Shown here: positions 1 through 8,013 of the stretch, one piece after another
How the letters are laid out: each line of letters begins with the position of its first letter
Numbering within the stretch: position 1 is the first letter of the stretch
DNA from: Methanomassiliicoccales archaeon PtaB.Bin134
Lineage (GTDB): Archaea; Thermoplasmatota; Thermoplasmata; Methanomassiliicoccales; UBA472
Direction: 5' to 3'
DNA length: 23,603 bases
Assembly: GCA_002067045.1 (NCBI GenBank)
Contig: MVPZ01000103.1
Span: 1 to 23,603 of the forward strand
The notes under the pieces: generated by a model
Databases searched by the model: none
Seen by the model: only the letters and a program-made list of their open reading frames with translations
What the model was told of the DNA's origin: nothing
Translations under genes and position numbers: made by a program

Positions 1-355
1 ACTGGTTGTTGCGGGGGTCGCCGCAGGCCACGGTCAGGATCTTGTCGTCCTGCCCCTTCTCGTCGCTCATCTCCAACACCCCGATGGGCCGGGCCTCGAC
101 CACGCAGCCAGGGAAGGTCGGCTCGCTGATGAGCACCATGGCGTCCAAAGGGTCCCCGTCCTCGTAGAAGGTCCTGGGTATCAGGCCGTAGGCCAGGGGG
201 AACACCACGCTGGAGTGCAGGACGCGGTCCAGGAGCATGCAGTCGAACTCCTTGGAGACCTCGTACTTGTTCTTGCTGTCCTTGGGGGTCTCGATGATGA
301 CATTGATGATCTCAGGGGGGTTGCGTCCCGAGGGAACCTTCTTCCATAACGACAT
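1..355 (-). CDS. ppa: Inorganic pyrophosphatase, family I (3' end outside window)
   Basis: Soluble family I pyrophosphatase, which hydrolyses PPi to two phosphates in the cytoplasm and pulls biosynthetic reactions such as aminoacyl-tRNA formation forward. Translating the minus strand from the ATG at 353-355 gives 118 codons without a stop before the window edge; family members have about 170-180 residues, so the C-terminal third is missing. Visible family features are the ETPKDSKNKYEV segment near residue 22, YGLIPRTFYEDGDPLDAMV near residues 55-75 containing the metal-binding DGDPLD signature, and a later DEKGQDDKIL stretch with the metal-site Asp. The start is well defined (MSLWKKVPSG). A purine-rich AGGAAAG lies about 8 nt upstream and a weak TATA-like AAATAAG at 395-401. 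It diverges from the antiporter gene. Family assignment is firm. Confidence 0.95.
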   Translation of the reverse strand, partial: MSLWKKVPSGRNPPEIINVIIETPKDSKNKYEVSKEFDCMLLDRVLHSSVVFPLAYGLIPRTFYEDGDPLDAMVLISEPTFPGCVVEARPIGVLEMSDEKGQDDKILTVACGDPRNNQ

Positions 356-394
356 TTTTGCACTTTCCTATCAGGATTCGAACGTCTAGGCATA

Positions 395-401
395 CTTATT
401 T
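395..401 (-). promoter_or_regulatory. Possible TATA element of ppa
   Basis: Minus-strand AAATAAG, about 43 nt before the ppa start, would place transcription start near 373 with a leader of about 18 nt carrying the AGGAAAG ribosome-binding-like sequence. The match to an archaeal TATA box is only fair. Confidence 0.35.
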
Positions 402-491
402 CTTTTGTCTTGACACCTCGATTTGTACTGCTGGCGGTCATGAACGGATTGCCATAACGCCTTACCAGCCAGCTGGATGCATACTTAGAAA

Positions 492-499
492 TTAATATA
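492..499 (+). promoter_or_regulatory. TATA box of the antiporter gene
   Basis: TTAATATA centred about 28 nt before the ATG at 524 in an AT-rich island. No Shine-Dalgarno sequence precedes the ATG, so the transcript is probably leaderless or nearly so. Two copies of ATGCATAC (477-484 and 507-514) flank the box. Confidence 0.6.
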
Positions 500-523
500 C
501 GAATTAATGCATACGGCTAATCG

Positions 524-1777
524 ATGGGAGAAGAGTTCATTCAAATAGTCTTGTTCCAGCTGTTCATGATAATCGTCTTGGTCGAGATGGCCAAGCTTAT
601 CTGTGAGAGGATCAAGGTGCCCACCGTGATTGGGGAGATCATGGTGGGGATAATCATAGCCAACACCTTCCTGATGGGCTTCCTGAGGCTGGAGGAGGAC
701 CCCGAGGTCTTCCAGGTGTTCAAGGAGCTGGGTGTCATATTCCTGCTCTTCACCGTGGGGTTGGAAACGCCTTTCAGCGCCATACGCAAGGTGGGAGGCA
801 CGGCCATGGCCGTGGCCATCCTGGGCGTAATAATACCGTTCATCGTGGGTTACGGGCTGATGGTCGGCCTCGGGTACCCCCAGCTGGAGGGCATGTTCAT
901 CGGGGCGGCCATGGTGGCCACCAGCGTGGGCATCACCGCCAGGGTGATCAAGGACATGAACCTGATGCACACCATCGAGTCCCGGGTGATCATCGGGGCG
1001 GCGGTGATCGACGACATACTGGGCATGATCGTGCTGGCCGTAGTTGTGGGGATCGCCAGCGGCGGCAGCCTGGACATACTTCAGGTGGGAGTGGTGTCCG
1101 TGGAGGCCATACTGTTCGTGCTGGCCATCATCTTCATCGGGTCCATTCTTATGCCCAAGGTGCTCAAGAAGAACGATGAGCGGAGGGAGAGGAAGGCCAA
1201 GGCCCAGGTGGTATGCACCGGTGACCGCAAGCGCAAGCTGATCGGCCCCCTGCCCCTGGCGCTGATAATCTGCTTCGCGCTGTCCTCTGTCTCCTCCATA
1301 CTGGGACTGGCGGCCATCATCGGGGCCTTCCTGGCCGGGATGGCCTTCGCCGAGTTCAAGGACCGCTGGCCCTGTGAGGAGAAGATCGAGCCCATCTCCG
1401 AGTTCCTCACCCCGTTCTTCTTCGTGTTCGTGGGCATTGAGGTCGCCCTTTCCGAGTTCAGCTCCGTGATCGTGCTGGCCCTGGTGATCACCGGCCTGGC
1501 CGTGGCCACCAAGTTCCTCGGATGCGGCCTGGGCGCCAAGAAGCTTGGCGGCAAGTCCGCGGCCATCATCGGCGTGGGCATGGTGCCCAGGGGCGAGGTC
1601 GGCCTGATCGTGGCCAGCATCGGGCTGACCATGGGCATCGTGGAGGCCGGGCTCTACAACTCAGTGGTGTTCATGTCCCTGGCGACCACCCTGGTGGCCC
1701 CGCCCCTGCTGACCTACACCTTCCGGAGGAAGCTGGGCAAGAAGTGCGAGATCGTCCCGCCGGACCCGGACATCTGA
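524..1777 (+). CDS. CPA2-family Na+(K+)/H+ antiporter, membrane protein
   Basis: Integral membrane cation/proton exchanger of the monovalent cation:proton antiporter-2 (CPA2; KefB/NapA-like) family, expected to extrude Na+ or K+ in exchange for H+. The 417-residue product is almost all hydrophobic helices, about 12 by eye. Diagnostic elements are the N-terminal LICERIKVPTVIGEIMVGI segment, TSVGITARVI in the unwound-helix region, the paired aspartates Asp163-Asp164 (VIDDILG) that bind the ion in electrogenic members, and VPRGEVGLI near residues 354-362, with Arg356 and Glu358. A short charged loop (KKNDERRERKAKAQ) divides the two halves. There is no C-terminal RCK/TrkA nucleotide-binding domain, so this is the transporter core alone. 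The gene stands alone between divergent ppa and convergent Sec61-beta. Ion specificity cannot be read from the sequence. Confidence 0.92.
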   Translation: MGEEFIQIVLFQLFMIIVLVEMAKLICERIKVPTVIGEIMVGIIIANTFLMGFLRLEEDPEVFQVFKELGVIFLLFTVGLETPFSAIRKVGGTAMAVAILGVIIPFIVGYGLMVGLGYPQLEGMFIGAAMVATSVGITARVIKDMNLMHTIESRVIIGAAVIDDILGMIVLAVVVGIASGGSLDILQVGVVSVEAILFVLAIIFIGSILMPKVLKKNDERRERKAKAQVVCTGDRKRKLIGPLPLALIICFALSSVSSILGLAAIIGAFLAGMAFAEFKDRWPCEEKIEPISEFLTPFFFVFVGIEVALSEFSSVIVLALVITGLAVATKFLGCGLGAKKLGGKSAAIIGVGMVPRGEVGLIVASIGLTMGIVEAGLYNSVVFMSLATTLVAPPLLTYTFRRKLGKKCEIVPPDPDI

Positions 1778-1793
1778 TGGATGCCGTAACACC

Positions 1794-1828
1794 GAGAGGC
1801 CTCCGTCTCTCCCTTTGATCATTTTTTT
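1794..1828 (+). terminator. Putative terminator after the antiporter gene
   Basis: GAGAG (1794-1798) and CTCTC (1807-1811) can pair around an 8-nt loop and are followed by a run of seven T at 1822-1828. U-tracts alone can terminate archaeal transcription. The stem is short, so the T-run is the better evidence. Confidence 0.5.
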
Positions 1829-1900
1829 AAAACCAATGACCTCCGGACCCGATGGTCCAGGGGGCTGAACGATACCCAGAAAAATGAACTGCCGTCCCGC

Positions 1901-2068
1901 TCAGGTCGGGAACAGGGCGGTGGCAACAACGACCACGGCGATGGTCACCACGCACAGGGCGATGACCAGGTACGGGCTAAGCTTAAGGGCCTTCTCGTCC
2001 TCGTTGTCAAAGTACCTGATGAGGCCCGCCGCGGACTGGAAACCCCCGCTCTTGTTGTCCTTCGCCAT
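1901..2068 (-). CDS. Preprotein translocase subunit Sec61-beta (archaeal SecG equivalent)
   Basis: Small tail-anchored subunit of the Sec61/SecYE translocon in the cytoplasmic membrane. The minus-strand ATG at 2066-2068 opens 55 codons ending in TGA. The product has a polar N-terminus with the archaeal Sec61-beta signature FQSAAGLIRYFDNEDE (about residues 10-25), a KALKLSPYLV linker, and one hydrophobic helix at about residues 33-53 running to the C-terminus (LFPT). Length and layout match the family (about 50-60 residues). A TATA-like TTTATATCC lies at 2095-2103, giving a leader of only a few nucleotides. The gene is monocistronic, convergent with the antiporter and divergent from LysRS. It is easily missed because of its size. 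Confidence 0.9.
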   Translation of the reverse strand: MAKDNKSGGFQSAAGLIRYFDNEDEKALKLSPYLVIALCVVTIAVVVVATALFPT

Positions 2069-2094
2069 ATCGATCGGACCTGCTACCTGCTCAA

Positions 2095-2103
2095 GGATAT
2101 AAA
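2095..2103 (-). promoter_or_regulatory. TATA box of the Sec61-beta gene
   Basis: Minus-strand TTTATATCC within an AT-rich stretch (2093-2112), centred about 30 nt before the ATG at 2068. It predicts transcription start about 5 nt before the ATG. Confidence 0.6.
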
Positions 2104-2156
2104 AATATTTAGTCCGCCTGAACCGGTCCTTCCGGCCGTCCCATGTGCGACAAACC

Positions 2157-2163
2157 TTTTAAT
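2157..2163 (+). promoter_or_regulatory. TATA-like element of lysS
   Basis: TTTTAAT lies about 30 nt before the ATG at 2191, implying a near-leaderless transcript starting close to 2186. This supports 2191 rather than the in-frame ATG at 2143, which lies upstream of the element. Confidence 0.5.
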
Positions 2164-2190
2164 GGGGAGGGGGCTTCACGGCTTGATAGC

Positions 2191-3723
2191 ATGCATTGGG
2201 CAGACGTGATAGCTAAGACACTGATGGACAGGGGCGGCAAGCACCTGATCTCCACCGGCATCACCCCCTCCGGCTACATCCACGTGGGCAGCCTCAGGGA
2301 GTCCATAACCGCCAACGCCGTGTACAAGGCCCTGAAGGACCAGAAGGCGGACGCCGATTTCATCTACCTGGTGGATTCCTACGATCCCCTCAGGAAGCGC
2401 TACCCCTTCCTTCCGGAATGCTTCGAGAAGGAGGTCGGGAAGCCCATATGCTACATACCCTGCCCGGACGGCTGCCACGACAGCTACGCCGAGCACTTCA
2501 TCACCCCCTTCCTGGACGCCATTGGGGAGCTGGGGATCAAGCCGCGCATCATCTGGACCCACAAGCTGTACGAGGAGGGCCAGTTCACCGAGATAGTCGA
2601 CCTGGTGCTCCGGGAGCGGGCCAAGGTGGCCACGATACTCGGGGAGGTCACTGGCAGGAAGATGCCCGAGGACTTCTGGCCGTTCTCGGCGGAATGCCCG
2701 GAGTGCGGCATGTTCAGCGACAAGATACTGGGTTACGAGTTCCCCTTCGTTCATTTCCGCTGCCATTGCGGCTACGAGGGCGACGCGGACATAAGGAAGG
2801 GCCAGGGCAAGATGCCCTGGAGGGTGGAATGGCCCGCCAAGTGGAAGCTGTTCGGCGTCACCTGCGAGCCGTTCGGCAAGGACCACGCCGCCTCCGGGGG
2901 CTCCTACGACAGCGGCGTCCGCCTGTGCCGCGAGGTGTATGGCGTTGAACCTCCGCACCCCGTGCCCTATGAGTTCATACAGTTCAAGGGAAAGGGCCAG
3001 ATGCACAAGTCCACAGGTAATGTGGTCACCGGCACCGACGCGCTGCTGATCACCCCCGCCCCGGTGCTGGCCTTCAGCGTCCTGCGCTACAACCCGGAGA
3101 GGCACATCGACTACGACCCCGGAATGGGCATACTGGACATCGTGGACGAGTTCGACAAGGTCGAGGCCCTCTACTTCAACGGGGGAGCGGACGAAAAGGA
3201 GAAGGACCTCCTGAGGGCCTACGAGATAGCCCAGCCCTCCCAGGTCCGCTCCAAGTTGCCGCTGCAGGTGCCATACCGACACCTGGTTAGCGTGGCCCAG
3301 ATATCCGATTCCTTTGAGGGCGTGGTGGAGGTCCTGAAGCGCTCCATGAGCATCCCGGACATATCCACGGAGGACATGGAGGTGCTGGAGCAGAGGCTGG
3401 GCTGCGTTCGCCACTGGCTCAACGCCTTCGCCCCGGAGGAGGTGCTCTTCACCGTCAGCCCGGAAAGGCCGGAGGTGGAGCTATCGGAGGACGAGAGGGC
3501 CTACGCCGCCGAGCTGAGGGAGCGACTCTCGGTCACGGAATGGACCGGGGACCGCATACACGATGCCATCTATGAGACGGCCAAGGCCCGCGGGCTTCAG
3601 CCCAAGGCCTGCTTCCAGGCCCTGTACCGCCTGTTCATCGCCAGGCGTTCCGGGCCGCGCCTGGGCTTCTTCCTGTCCACCCTGGACAAGGAATTCGTGC
3701 TCAAGCGCCTGGCCGAGGCCTGA
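2191..3723 (+). CDS. lysS: Lysyl-tRNA synthetase, class I
   Basis: Charges tRNA(Lys) with lysine using the class I (Rossmann) fold, the form typical of many archaea and some bacteria. The product from 2191 has 510 residues, normal for the family, and starts MHWADVIAKTLM as family members do. Motifs: the HIGH box as HVGS at residues 31-34 within SGYIHVGSL; a CPEC...CHC zinc-binding insertion near residues 170-195; and the KMSKS region as QMHKSTGN around residues 270-277, a divergent version. A helical anticodon-binding C-terminal domain follows. An in-frame ATG at 2143 would add 16 residues (MCDKPFNG...) with no family counterpart and lies upstream of the TATA-like element, so 2191 was chosen. 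The following DsrE-like gene has its own promoter. Confidence 0.95.
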   Translation: MHWADVIAKTLMDRGGKHLISTGITPSGYIHVGSLRESITANAVYKALKDQKADADFIYLVDSYDPLRKRYPFLPECFEKEVGKPICYIPCPDGCHDSYAEHFITPFLDAIGELGIKPRIIWTHKLYEEGQFTEIVDLVLRERAKVATILGEVTGRKMPEDFWPFSAECPECGMFSDKILGYEFPFVHFRCHCGYEGDADIRKGQGKMPWRVEWPAKWKLFGVTCEPFGKDHAASGGSYDSGVRLCREVYGVEPPHPVPYEFIQFKGKGQMHKSTGNVVTGTDALLITPAPVLAFSVLRYNPERHIDYDPGMGILDIVDEFDKVEALYFNGGADEKEKDLLRAYEIAQPSQVRSKLPLQVPYRHLVSVAQISDSFEGVVEVLKRSMSIPDISTEDMEVLEQRLGCVRHWLNAFAPEEVLFTVSPERPEVELSEDERAYAAELRERLSVTEWTGDRIHDAIYETAKARGLQPKACFQALYRLFIARRSGPRLGFFLSTLDKEFVLKRLAEA

Positions 3724-3758
3724 GGTTCCCAAGGTCTGAAACATCTTCCGCCTCGTTT

Positions 3759-3766
3759 CTTATACT
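3759..3766 (+). promoter_or_regulatory. TATA box of the DsrE-like gene
   Basis: CTTATACT centred about 25 nt before the ATG at 3787, predicting a leaderless transcript. It lies in the 63-nt gap after lysS. Confidence 0.55.
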
Positions 3767-3786
3767 CAGAACTGCAAGCTGAGGGC

Positions 3787-4107
3787 ATGAAGCTAGGCAT
3801 GGTCCTCTATTCCAACGATCCGGAGACGGTATATCAGGCGTTCAGGCTAGGCACATATGCTCTGGGGCAGGGGGACAGCGTCAACATGTTCCTGCTGGCC
3901 AAGGGCGTGGAGTGCGAGGACCTGGACAACGAGCAGTTCAACATCACCAAGGAGATCCAGAGCTTCCTGGACGCCGGAGGCAGAACGTACAGCTGCACCT
4001 CATGCATGAGGCTGAGGGTCAAGGGCGAGTCCCAGGCCTGCCCCCTGTCCAAGATGGCCGACCTCTATCGCATAATCGCCGAGAGCGACCGGGTCATCAC
4101 CCTGTAG
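3787..4107 (+). CDS. DsrE/DsrF-like small sulfur-relay-type protein
   Basis: A 106-residue cytoplasmic protein with the DsrE/DsrF/YchN-like alpha/beta fold: MKLGMVLYSNDPETV strand and first helix, then FLLAKGVEC, then SFLDAGGRTYSCTSCM, ending in a DRVITL strand. Members are oligomeric sulfur carriers or of unknown role. Cys43, Cys70, Cys73 and Cys85 are present. The CTSC pair at 70-73 sits where many relatives carry their reactive cysteine, so persulfide or thiol chemistry is plausible but not shown. It has its own TATA box and lies between lysS and a convergent membrane-protein gene only 7 nt away. No other sulfur-relay gene is adjacent, so the partner is unknown. Confidence 0.75.
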   Translation: MKLGMVLYSNDPETVYQAFRLGTYALGQGDSVNMFLLAKGVECEDLDNEQFNITKEIQSFLDAGGRTYSCTSCMRLRVKGESQACPLSKMADLYRIIAESDRVITL

Positions 4108-4114
4108 GCGCCCC

Positions 4115-4474
4115 TCACCTCTTCCTCATGGTGAAGAGGACTATGGCCAGACCAAGCCAGAGCAGGAAGGCCACCAGCAGGAAGATGGCGTTCCCCGGGT
4201 AAAGGTAATTGACCACCCAGATGGTCCCGAAGGCCATGAGCAGCGTGCCCCAGAACATCAGGAACATGCCGTCGCTCCTCTGCCTGCTGCTCAGCGTCCC
4301 CGCGCCCTGGCGGAATCCGATGAACAGGGCGAAGACGCCGCCCAGCAGCAGCATGGATGGAATGAAGAGCGTCCAGTCCCCGCTGGTCCAGGCGATCAGT
4401 ATCGCCGCTGCGGTGGCTATGATCATATACGAGGCTGTGAGACTGGTGAGCGTTATCGAGGCCCTGTCGTTCAT
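4115..4474 (-). CDS. Small four-helix membrane protein, unknown function
   Basis: I do not recognise this 119-residue protein. It has a short polar N-terminus (MNDRAS) and about four hydrophobic helices (roughly residues 8-28, 31-49, 67-85 and 89-114), with an arginine-bearing loop (FRQGAGTLSSRQRSDG) between helices 2 and 3 and a positive C-terminus (MRKR). It should lie in the cytoplasmic membrane. There are no charged residues inside helices and no metal-binding motif. It follows the DUF2769 gene on the same strand after a 50-nt gap containing a TATA-like TTTGATATGG, so it may have its own promoter. Its 3' end is 7 nt from the end of the DsrE-like gene. Coding potential is supported by the hydrophobic pattern and the tight fit between neighbours. 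Confidence 0.7.
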   Translation of the reverse strand: MNDRASITLTSLTASYMIIATAAAILIAWTSGDWTLFIPSMLLLGGVFALFIGFRQGAGTLSSRQRSDGMFLMFWGTLLMAFGTIWVVNYLYPGNAIFLLVAFLLWLGLAIVLFTMRKR

Positions 4475-4524
4475 GCGCCTTCGGGTGTAGAAGGAAGGCT
4501 GGCCATATCAAACTTCGCCTGCGC

Positions 4525-4833
4525 TCATTCCCTGAGCAATTTCTCCGGACCCATACGGCAGTAGAAGGAGAACTTCAAACCCAGCTCGTCGGTCACCAGG
4601 CACACCGGGCAGTCGCAGGTCCTGGAGGGCATCTCGCATCCCTCGCTCCTTCCCAGGTAGCAGAAAAGCAGCTCCCTGTTCCGCAAGTTGCATTCGGTGT
4701 AGGTGGCGCAATCCGGGCAGCGGCACAGCTCGGTCATGCTCCGCACCCAGGCCTCATGCTCCTCGGGGGGCAGGGCGTTCAGCCTTCGTATCTCCGATTC
4801 GAAGCGTTCCATATCTATCTCCGCCATTACCAT
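4525..4833 (-). CDS. Cysteine-rich DUF2769-family protein
   Basis: A 102-residue protein with ten cysteines (37, 39, 42, 48, 58, 66, 73, 75, 78, 92 counted from 4833), arranged LCRCPDCATYTEC, LLFC, GCEM, TCDCPVC and YCRMG. This matches DUF2769, a small Cys-rich family seen mainly in methanogenic archaea. The spacing suggests two metal sites (zinc or Fe-S), but the function is unknown. The N-terminal 35 residues are an ordinary charged helix (FESEIRRLNALPPEEHEAW). A second ATG at 4827 gives MAEIDMERF and fits a possible TATA element (TTAAT, near 4848-4852) as a leaderless start, so the true start may be 4827. It follows topoisomerase VI subunit A by 28 nt on the same strand and could be cotranscribed with it. 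Confidence 0.75.
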   Translation of the reverse strand: MVMAEIDMERFESEIRRLNALPPEEHEAWVRSMTELCRCPDCATYTECNLRNRELLFCYLGRSEGCEMPSRTCDCPVCLVTDELGLKFSFYCRMGPEKLLRE

Positions 4834-4861
4834 CGGGCGGAGGCACCATTAACTTTGGGGC

Positions 4862-5956
4862 TCAGCGCAGCACGCCCATGTTGGTGAGCTTCTCCGGCAG
4901 GTACTTGTCGGTGACGAAGTCCAAACCGTATTTGGCCAGGGCCTGCTGCTCGGCCTTCTTTCCCAGCTTGAGCATGGTCTCGATCTCGTCCCTCCAGTAC
5001 TCATCGGCGAAGCGGGGGTCCTTCAGTTCCGCGTTCAGCGCCCGCACGTCCACGTCAGTGAGCTTGTCAGTGGGCAGCTTGTAGTTGGTGATGTCCGAGG
5101 CGGTTATGCCCACGAACTCCGCGGTCGGGGTGGCCAGGTACTCGGAGATGTGCGCGGTCTTGATGGCCCCGTAGGCCACGGAGGCGAAGATGCGGAAGCT
5201 CCAGGGGTCCCCGTCGGTGAACACCACCACTGGTAGCTTCATCTCTTCGTTCAGCCGCTTGATGAAGCGGCGGGTGGAACGGGCCGGCTGCCCTTTCAGA
5301 TGCACCAGTATGGCGTTGTACTTCTCGTCGAAGCCGTTCTCCACCAGCCTGTCGAACATACCGCCGGTCTCTATGGCGATGACGAACTTGGCGTTGGTGC
5401 TCAGCATCTGCACCTTCTCCCTCTCCACGTTGTTGGGGATGCCGTAACCGGAATCGCCCACGTCGTCGCGGCAATTGATCCTCTTCTGGCGGCCCTTGCG
5501 GTCCATTTCGGTTATGGTAAGGTCGCCGATGATGCTGGCCCCGTTCTCCTCCGCCCGAAGCTTGAGGTCCTCGCGCATGCAGGCGGTGACGATCTCCAGG
5601 TCCTCGGCCAATAGATTGCTCTCGTCCTGTGAGGAGAACTTGGCCTTCTCCCAGCCCTCGGAGATGTAGTACATCTCCCTGAGGGTGGAGGACTTGCCGG
5701 TGGCGATCATGTCCTCGATGAACTCCAGCACGTGCATGGTGCGCAGCAGCATCAGCGCCCCGTTCACCTTCTTGGCCGAACGGGCCCCGGTGGCCTTGCC
5801 GTACTTGAAGACCCCGTGCTTGGGATCGAAGCGTATGTTGCCCTTGGTCCTCAGGGGCAGGGTCATCTTCGGTATCTTGCCGCTGTCTATCTGGTCGTAT
5901 ATGGATTGGGCGATGTCCGTAAGGGCGCGCACCGCCTTGTTCTCATCCTCAGTCAT
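4862..5956 (-). CDS. top6A: DNA topoisomerase VI subunit A (Spo11 homologue)
   Basis: DNA-cleaving subunit of the type IIB topoisomerase (A2B2), which relaxes and decatenates chromosomes using ATP. The 364-residue length is normal. The 5Y-CAP/winged-helix part contains [10 protein letters not shown], with Tyr97 (or Tyr96) as the catalytic tyrosine that attacks DNA. The Toprim domain contains Glu196 in [13 protein letters not shown] and Asp248/Asp250 in [11 protein letters not shown], the Mg2+ ligands. The start ATG (5954-5956) overlaps the end of top6B by 8 nt, a typical translationally coupled arrangement, so the two subunits are made together from one transcript. No frameshift or loss of key residues is seen. 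Confidence 0.97.
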   Translation of the reverse strand: MTEDENKAVRALTDIAQSIYDQIDSGKIPKMTLPLRTKGNIRFDPKHGVFKYGKATGARSAKKVNGALMLLRTMHVLEFIEDMIATGKSSTLREMYYISEGWEKAKFSSQDESNLLAEDLEIVTACMREDLKLRAEENGASIIGDLTITEMDRKGRQKRINCRDDVGDSGYGIPNNVEREKVQMLSTNAKFVIAIETGGMFDRLVENGFDEKYNAILVHLKGQPARSTRRFIKRLNEEMKLPVVVFTDGDPWSFRIFASVAYGAIKTAHISEYLATPTAEFVGITASDITNYKLPTDKLTDVDVRALNAELKDPRFADEYWRDEIETMLKLGKKAEQQALAKYGLDFVTDKYLPEKLTNMGVLR

Positions 5957-7934
5957 CGTTAAGCGCCTCCGTGGACTCGTCGTAGTCGACCTCGTCCTCC
6001 TCCTCTTCCTGGACCGGGGGCTCCAGGCTCTCGGTCACCTGCAGCCCCTTGAGGTCCCAATCGCCCGGCAGCGGTTCGGCCCCGATGATGAACACCGGGT
6101 TGATGCCCGAGGCGTAGATCTCGTTCTCGTCGTAATCGTCCTTGTTCAGACCCTTAAGGTGGAACATCAGGTCCAGGCGGTCGGTGGAGGCGATCTTGGG
6201 CAGCTCCCAGGAGGCCTTCCCGTCCTCCCGCACCTCGGTGGGGAAGAACTGCAGCCCCTGGTAGTCGAAGGCCCCGGGGGGCAGCACCATGTGCAGGTTG
6301 AAGCGCTGGGCCTGGGGGGTGTAGTTGTAGATGGACACCCGCACCTTGTGCCTGCCCTTCTCGAAGGTCACGGTATCGTCGACCCACACCACGTTCATTA
6401 TCTTGGTGATGCTTCCGGAGAGCTTGGGGACCGGCTTGCCCACGATCTTGGCGCTCTTCTGGGCGATGAGCGGCAGGATCTCCTGCACGATCTCGAACTT
6501 CACCCGGGTCTTGCTCTTGGTCTCCCGCTTGTTCAGGTGGGTCTTGAGCGATCGCCCGCATATCTTCAGGGCCAGCTCGATCTCCGCCTGCACCTCCGGG
6601 AGGTTGGCGATGGCCTCCTTGGCCTCGGAGGTGAAGGGCACCTTGGTGGAGGCCACATGCACCATGATTATGGCCGGTCCGAAGGGGATCCCGGAACCGC
6701 CGCGCTGCTCCAGCCCGTAGCGCCTCCAGTCGGTGTTCTCGATGGCCTTGGTGATCACGCAGGCTCCCTGCTGGTACAGCAGTGGAACGCGGTTGGCGAA
6801 GCGTAGGATCTGCACGGTCTGGTCCTTCGGAAGCCCTCCTCCGTACACGATTCCCACCTCCACTAGGAATGGGTTCCCGGAATGCACCTTGGGGTCCCTG
6901 GTCACCGGGGGGGCGTAGAACTCCGGGCGTACCTCGTCCAGCACGTTGCGCAGACCCTTCTTGATCAGCTGGGAGCCTATGGGCGAAAGGCAATCCGTCG
7001 GTGGGGCCATGATCTTGACCTCCCCGATGGCTGCAAGCAGCCGCTTGTGATCCTCCAGGGACAGCTTGGCCGGGTTGAGCTCCATGTTCAACCCGGCCTT
7101 GTCGGTTATCTCCTTGGCCAGGCGGTCGCTTATGCGCGAGAAGTCCAGCTGCAGGAACTTGCCCAGGGTCTTGTTCCGGGTGTCCTTGGCCATGTTCATC
7201 AGCGTACCCAGCTCCAGGCCCTGAGGGTGCGGCTTGATCTCCTTGGTGGCCGGGGGCATCTTGTCCGTGGCCCGCTCGAAGGTGGTCCTGCGCCCGTCAG
7301 GGTCGGTGAAGGTGATGCGCGCATGCGGGTTCACTATCGCCGTCTGGCGGAGGTACTCCATGACCGACTGCTTGCCGCTGACGTATCGTCCGTTGATATG
7401 GTAGGTGATCCTGGTCCCCTGCTCCTTGCCGTCCCAGACGAAGGGGTCCTCCTTGAGCACGTCGGGCATGTTCTTCTTGGTGTTGACCATGATGTCCATG
7501 CGCCAGGCCACGTCCTCCTTCCCGGTCTTGGATACCACCGTGGCCGGCTTTCCGGTGGTGATCTGCCCGTACATCACCGTGGCGGAGATGCCGATGCCCT
7601 GCTGCCCCCTGGACTGCCGGACGGCGTGGAACCGGGAGCCGTACAGCAGCCGGCCGAAGACGTTGGGGATCATCTTCTTCACGATGCCCGGGCCGTTGTC
7701 CTCCACGGTCACCCGGAACTCATCCTTGTCCACCCTCTCCACGGTCACCGCAATTTCCGGGAGTATGTTGGCCTCCTCGCAGGCGTCCAGGGAGTTGTCC
7801 ACGGCCTCCTTTATACCCATGATGAGCGACTTCACCTGGGAGTCGAATCCCAGGATGTGGCGGTTGCGCTCAAAGAACTCGGAGACGGAGATCTCCTTCT
7901 GCTTCTTGGCTAGCTCATCAGCTACTGAGGCCAT
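5949..7934 (-). CDS. top6B: DNA topoisomerase VI subunit B (GHKL ATPase)
   Basis: ATPase subunit whose ATP-driven dimerisation controls the DNA gate of subunit A. It has 661 residues. The GHKL Bergerat fold includes the N-box [12 protein letters not shown] (Glu43, Asn47), the G1 box EDNGPGI (78-84) and a lid/G2 region [12 protein letters not shown] (about 107-118). A helix-two-turn-helix region and the transducer domain follow. The C-terminus ends in an Ig-like module and an acidic tail rich in Glu and Asp. The start at 7934 ([16 protein letters not shown]) is preceded by GGAAGGGATC, a good archaeal ribosome-binding site 6 nt away. An ATG at 7937-7939 is out of frame. A perfect inverted repeat lies upstream at 7969-7991. 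It is the first gene of the top6B-top6A pair. Confidence 0.97.
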   Translation of the reverse strand: MASVADELAKKQKEISVSEFFERNRHILGFDSQVKSLIMGIKEAVDNSLDACEEANILPEIAVTVERVDKDEFRVTVEDNGPGIVKKMIPNVFGRLLYGSRFHAVRQSRGQQGIGISATVMYGQITTGKPATVVSKTGKEDVAWRMDIMVNTKKNMPDVLKEDPFVWDGKEQGTRITYHINGRYVSGKQSVMEYLRQTAIVNPHARITFTDPDGRRTTFERATDKMPPATKEIKPHPQGLELGTLMNMAKDTRNKTLGKFLQLDFSRISDRLAKEITDKAGLNMELNPAKLSLEDHKRLLAAIGEVKIMAPPTDCLSPIGSQLIKKGLRNVLDEVRPEFYAPPVTRDPKVHSGNPFLVEVGIVYGGGLPKDQTVQILRFANRVPLLYQQGACVITKAIENTDWRRYGLEQRGGSGIPFGPAIIMVHVASTKVPFTSEAKEAIANLPEVQAEIELALKICGRSLKTHLNKRETKSKTRVKFEIVQEILPLIAQKSAKIVGKPVPKLSGSITKIMNVVWVDDTVTFEKGRHKVRVSIYNYTPQAQRFNLHMVLPPGAFDYQGLQFFPTEVREDGKASWELPKIASTDRLDLMFHLKGLNKDDYDENEIYASGINPVFIIGAEPLPGDWDLKGLQVTESLEPPVQEEEEDEVDYDESTEALNDD

Positions 7935-7968
7935 GACATTGATCCCTTCCTGGAAAAGACGATATGCA

Positions 7969-7991
7969 TCCCGGGGCGGATATCCCCGGGA
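7969..7991. promoter_or_regulatory. GC-rich perfect inverted repeat upstream of top6B
   Basis: TCCCGGGG (7969-7976) and CCCCGGGA (7984-7991) are exact reverse complements around a 7-nt spacer. A possible TATA-like element on the minus strand (CCTTTTTACCG, 7993-8003) would put transcription start inside the repeat, so it could be a repressor operator for topo VI. Alternatively it forms an RNA hairpin ending the upstream membrane-protein transcript. A strong U-tract does not follow, which argues against a simple terminator. Confidence 0.5.
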
Positions 7992-8013
7992 GCGGTAAAA
8001 AGGTTTTCCGCGC

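Noticed and set aside
2143..2190. Upstream ATG start for lysS
   Set aside because: The extra 16 residues have no family counterpart and the TATA-like element lies downstream of this ATG.
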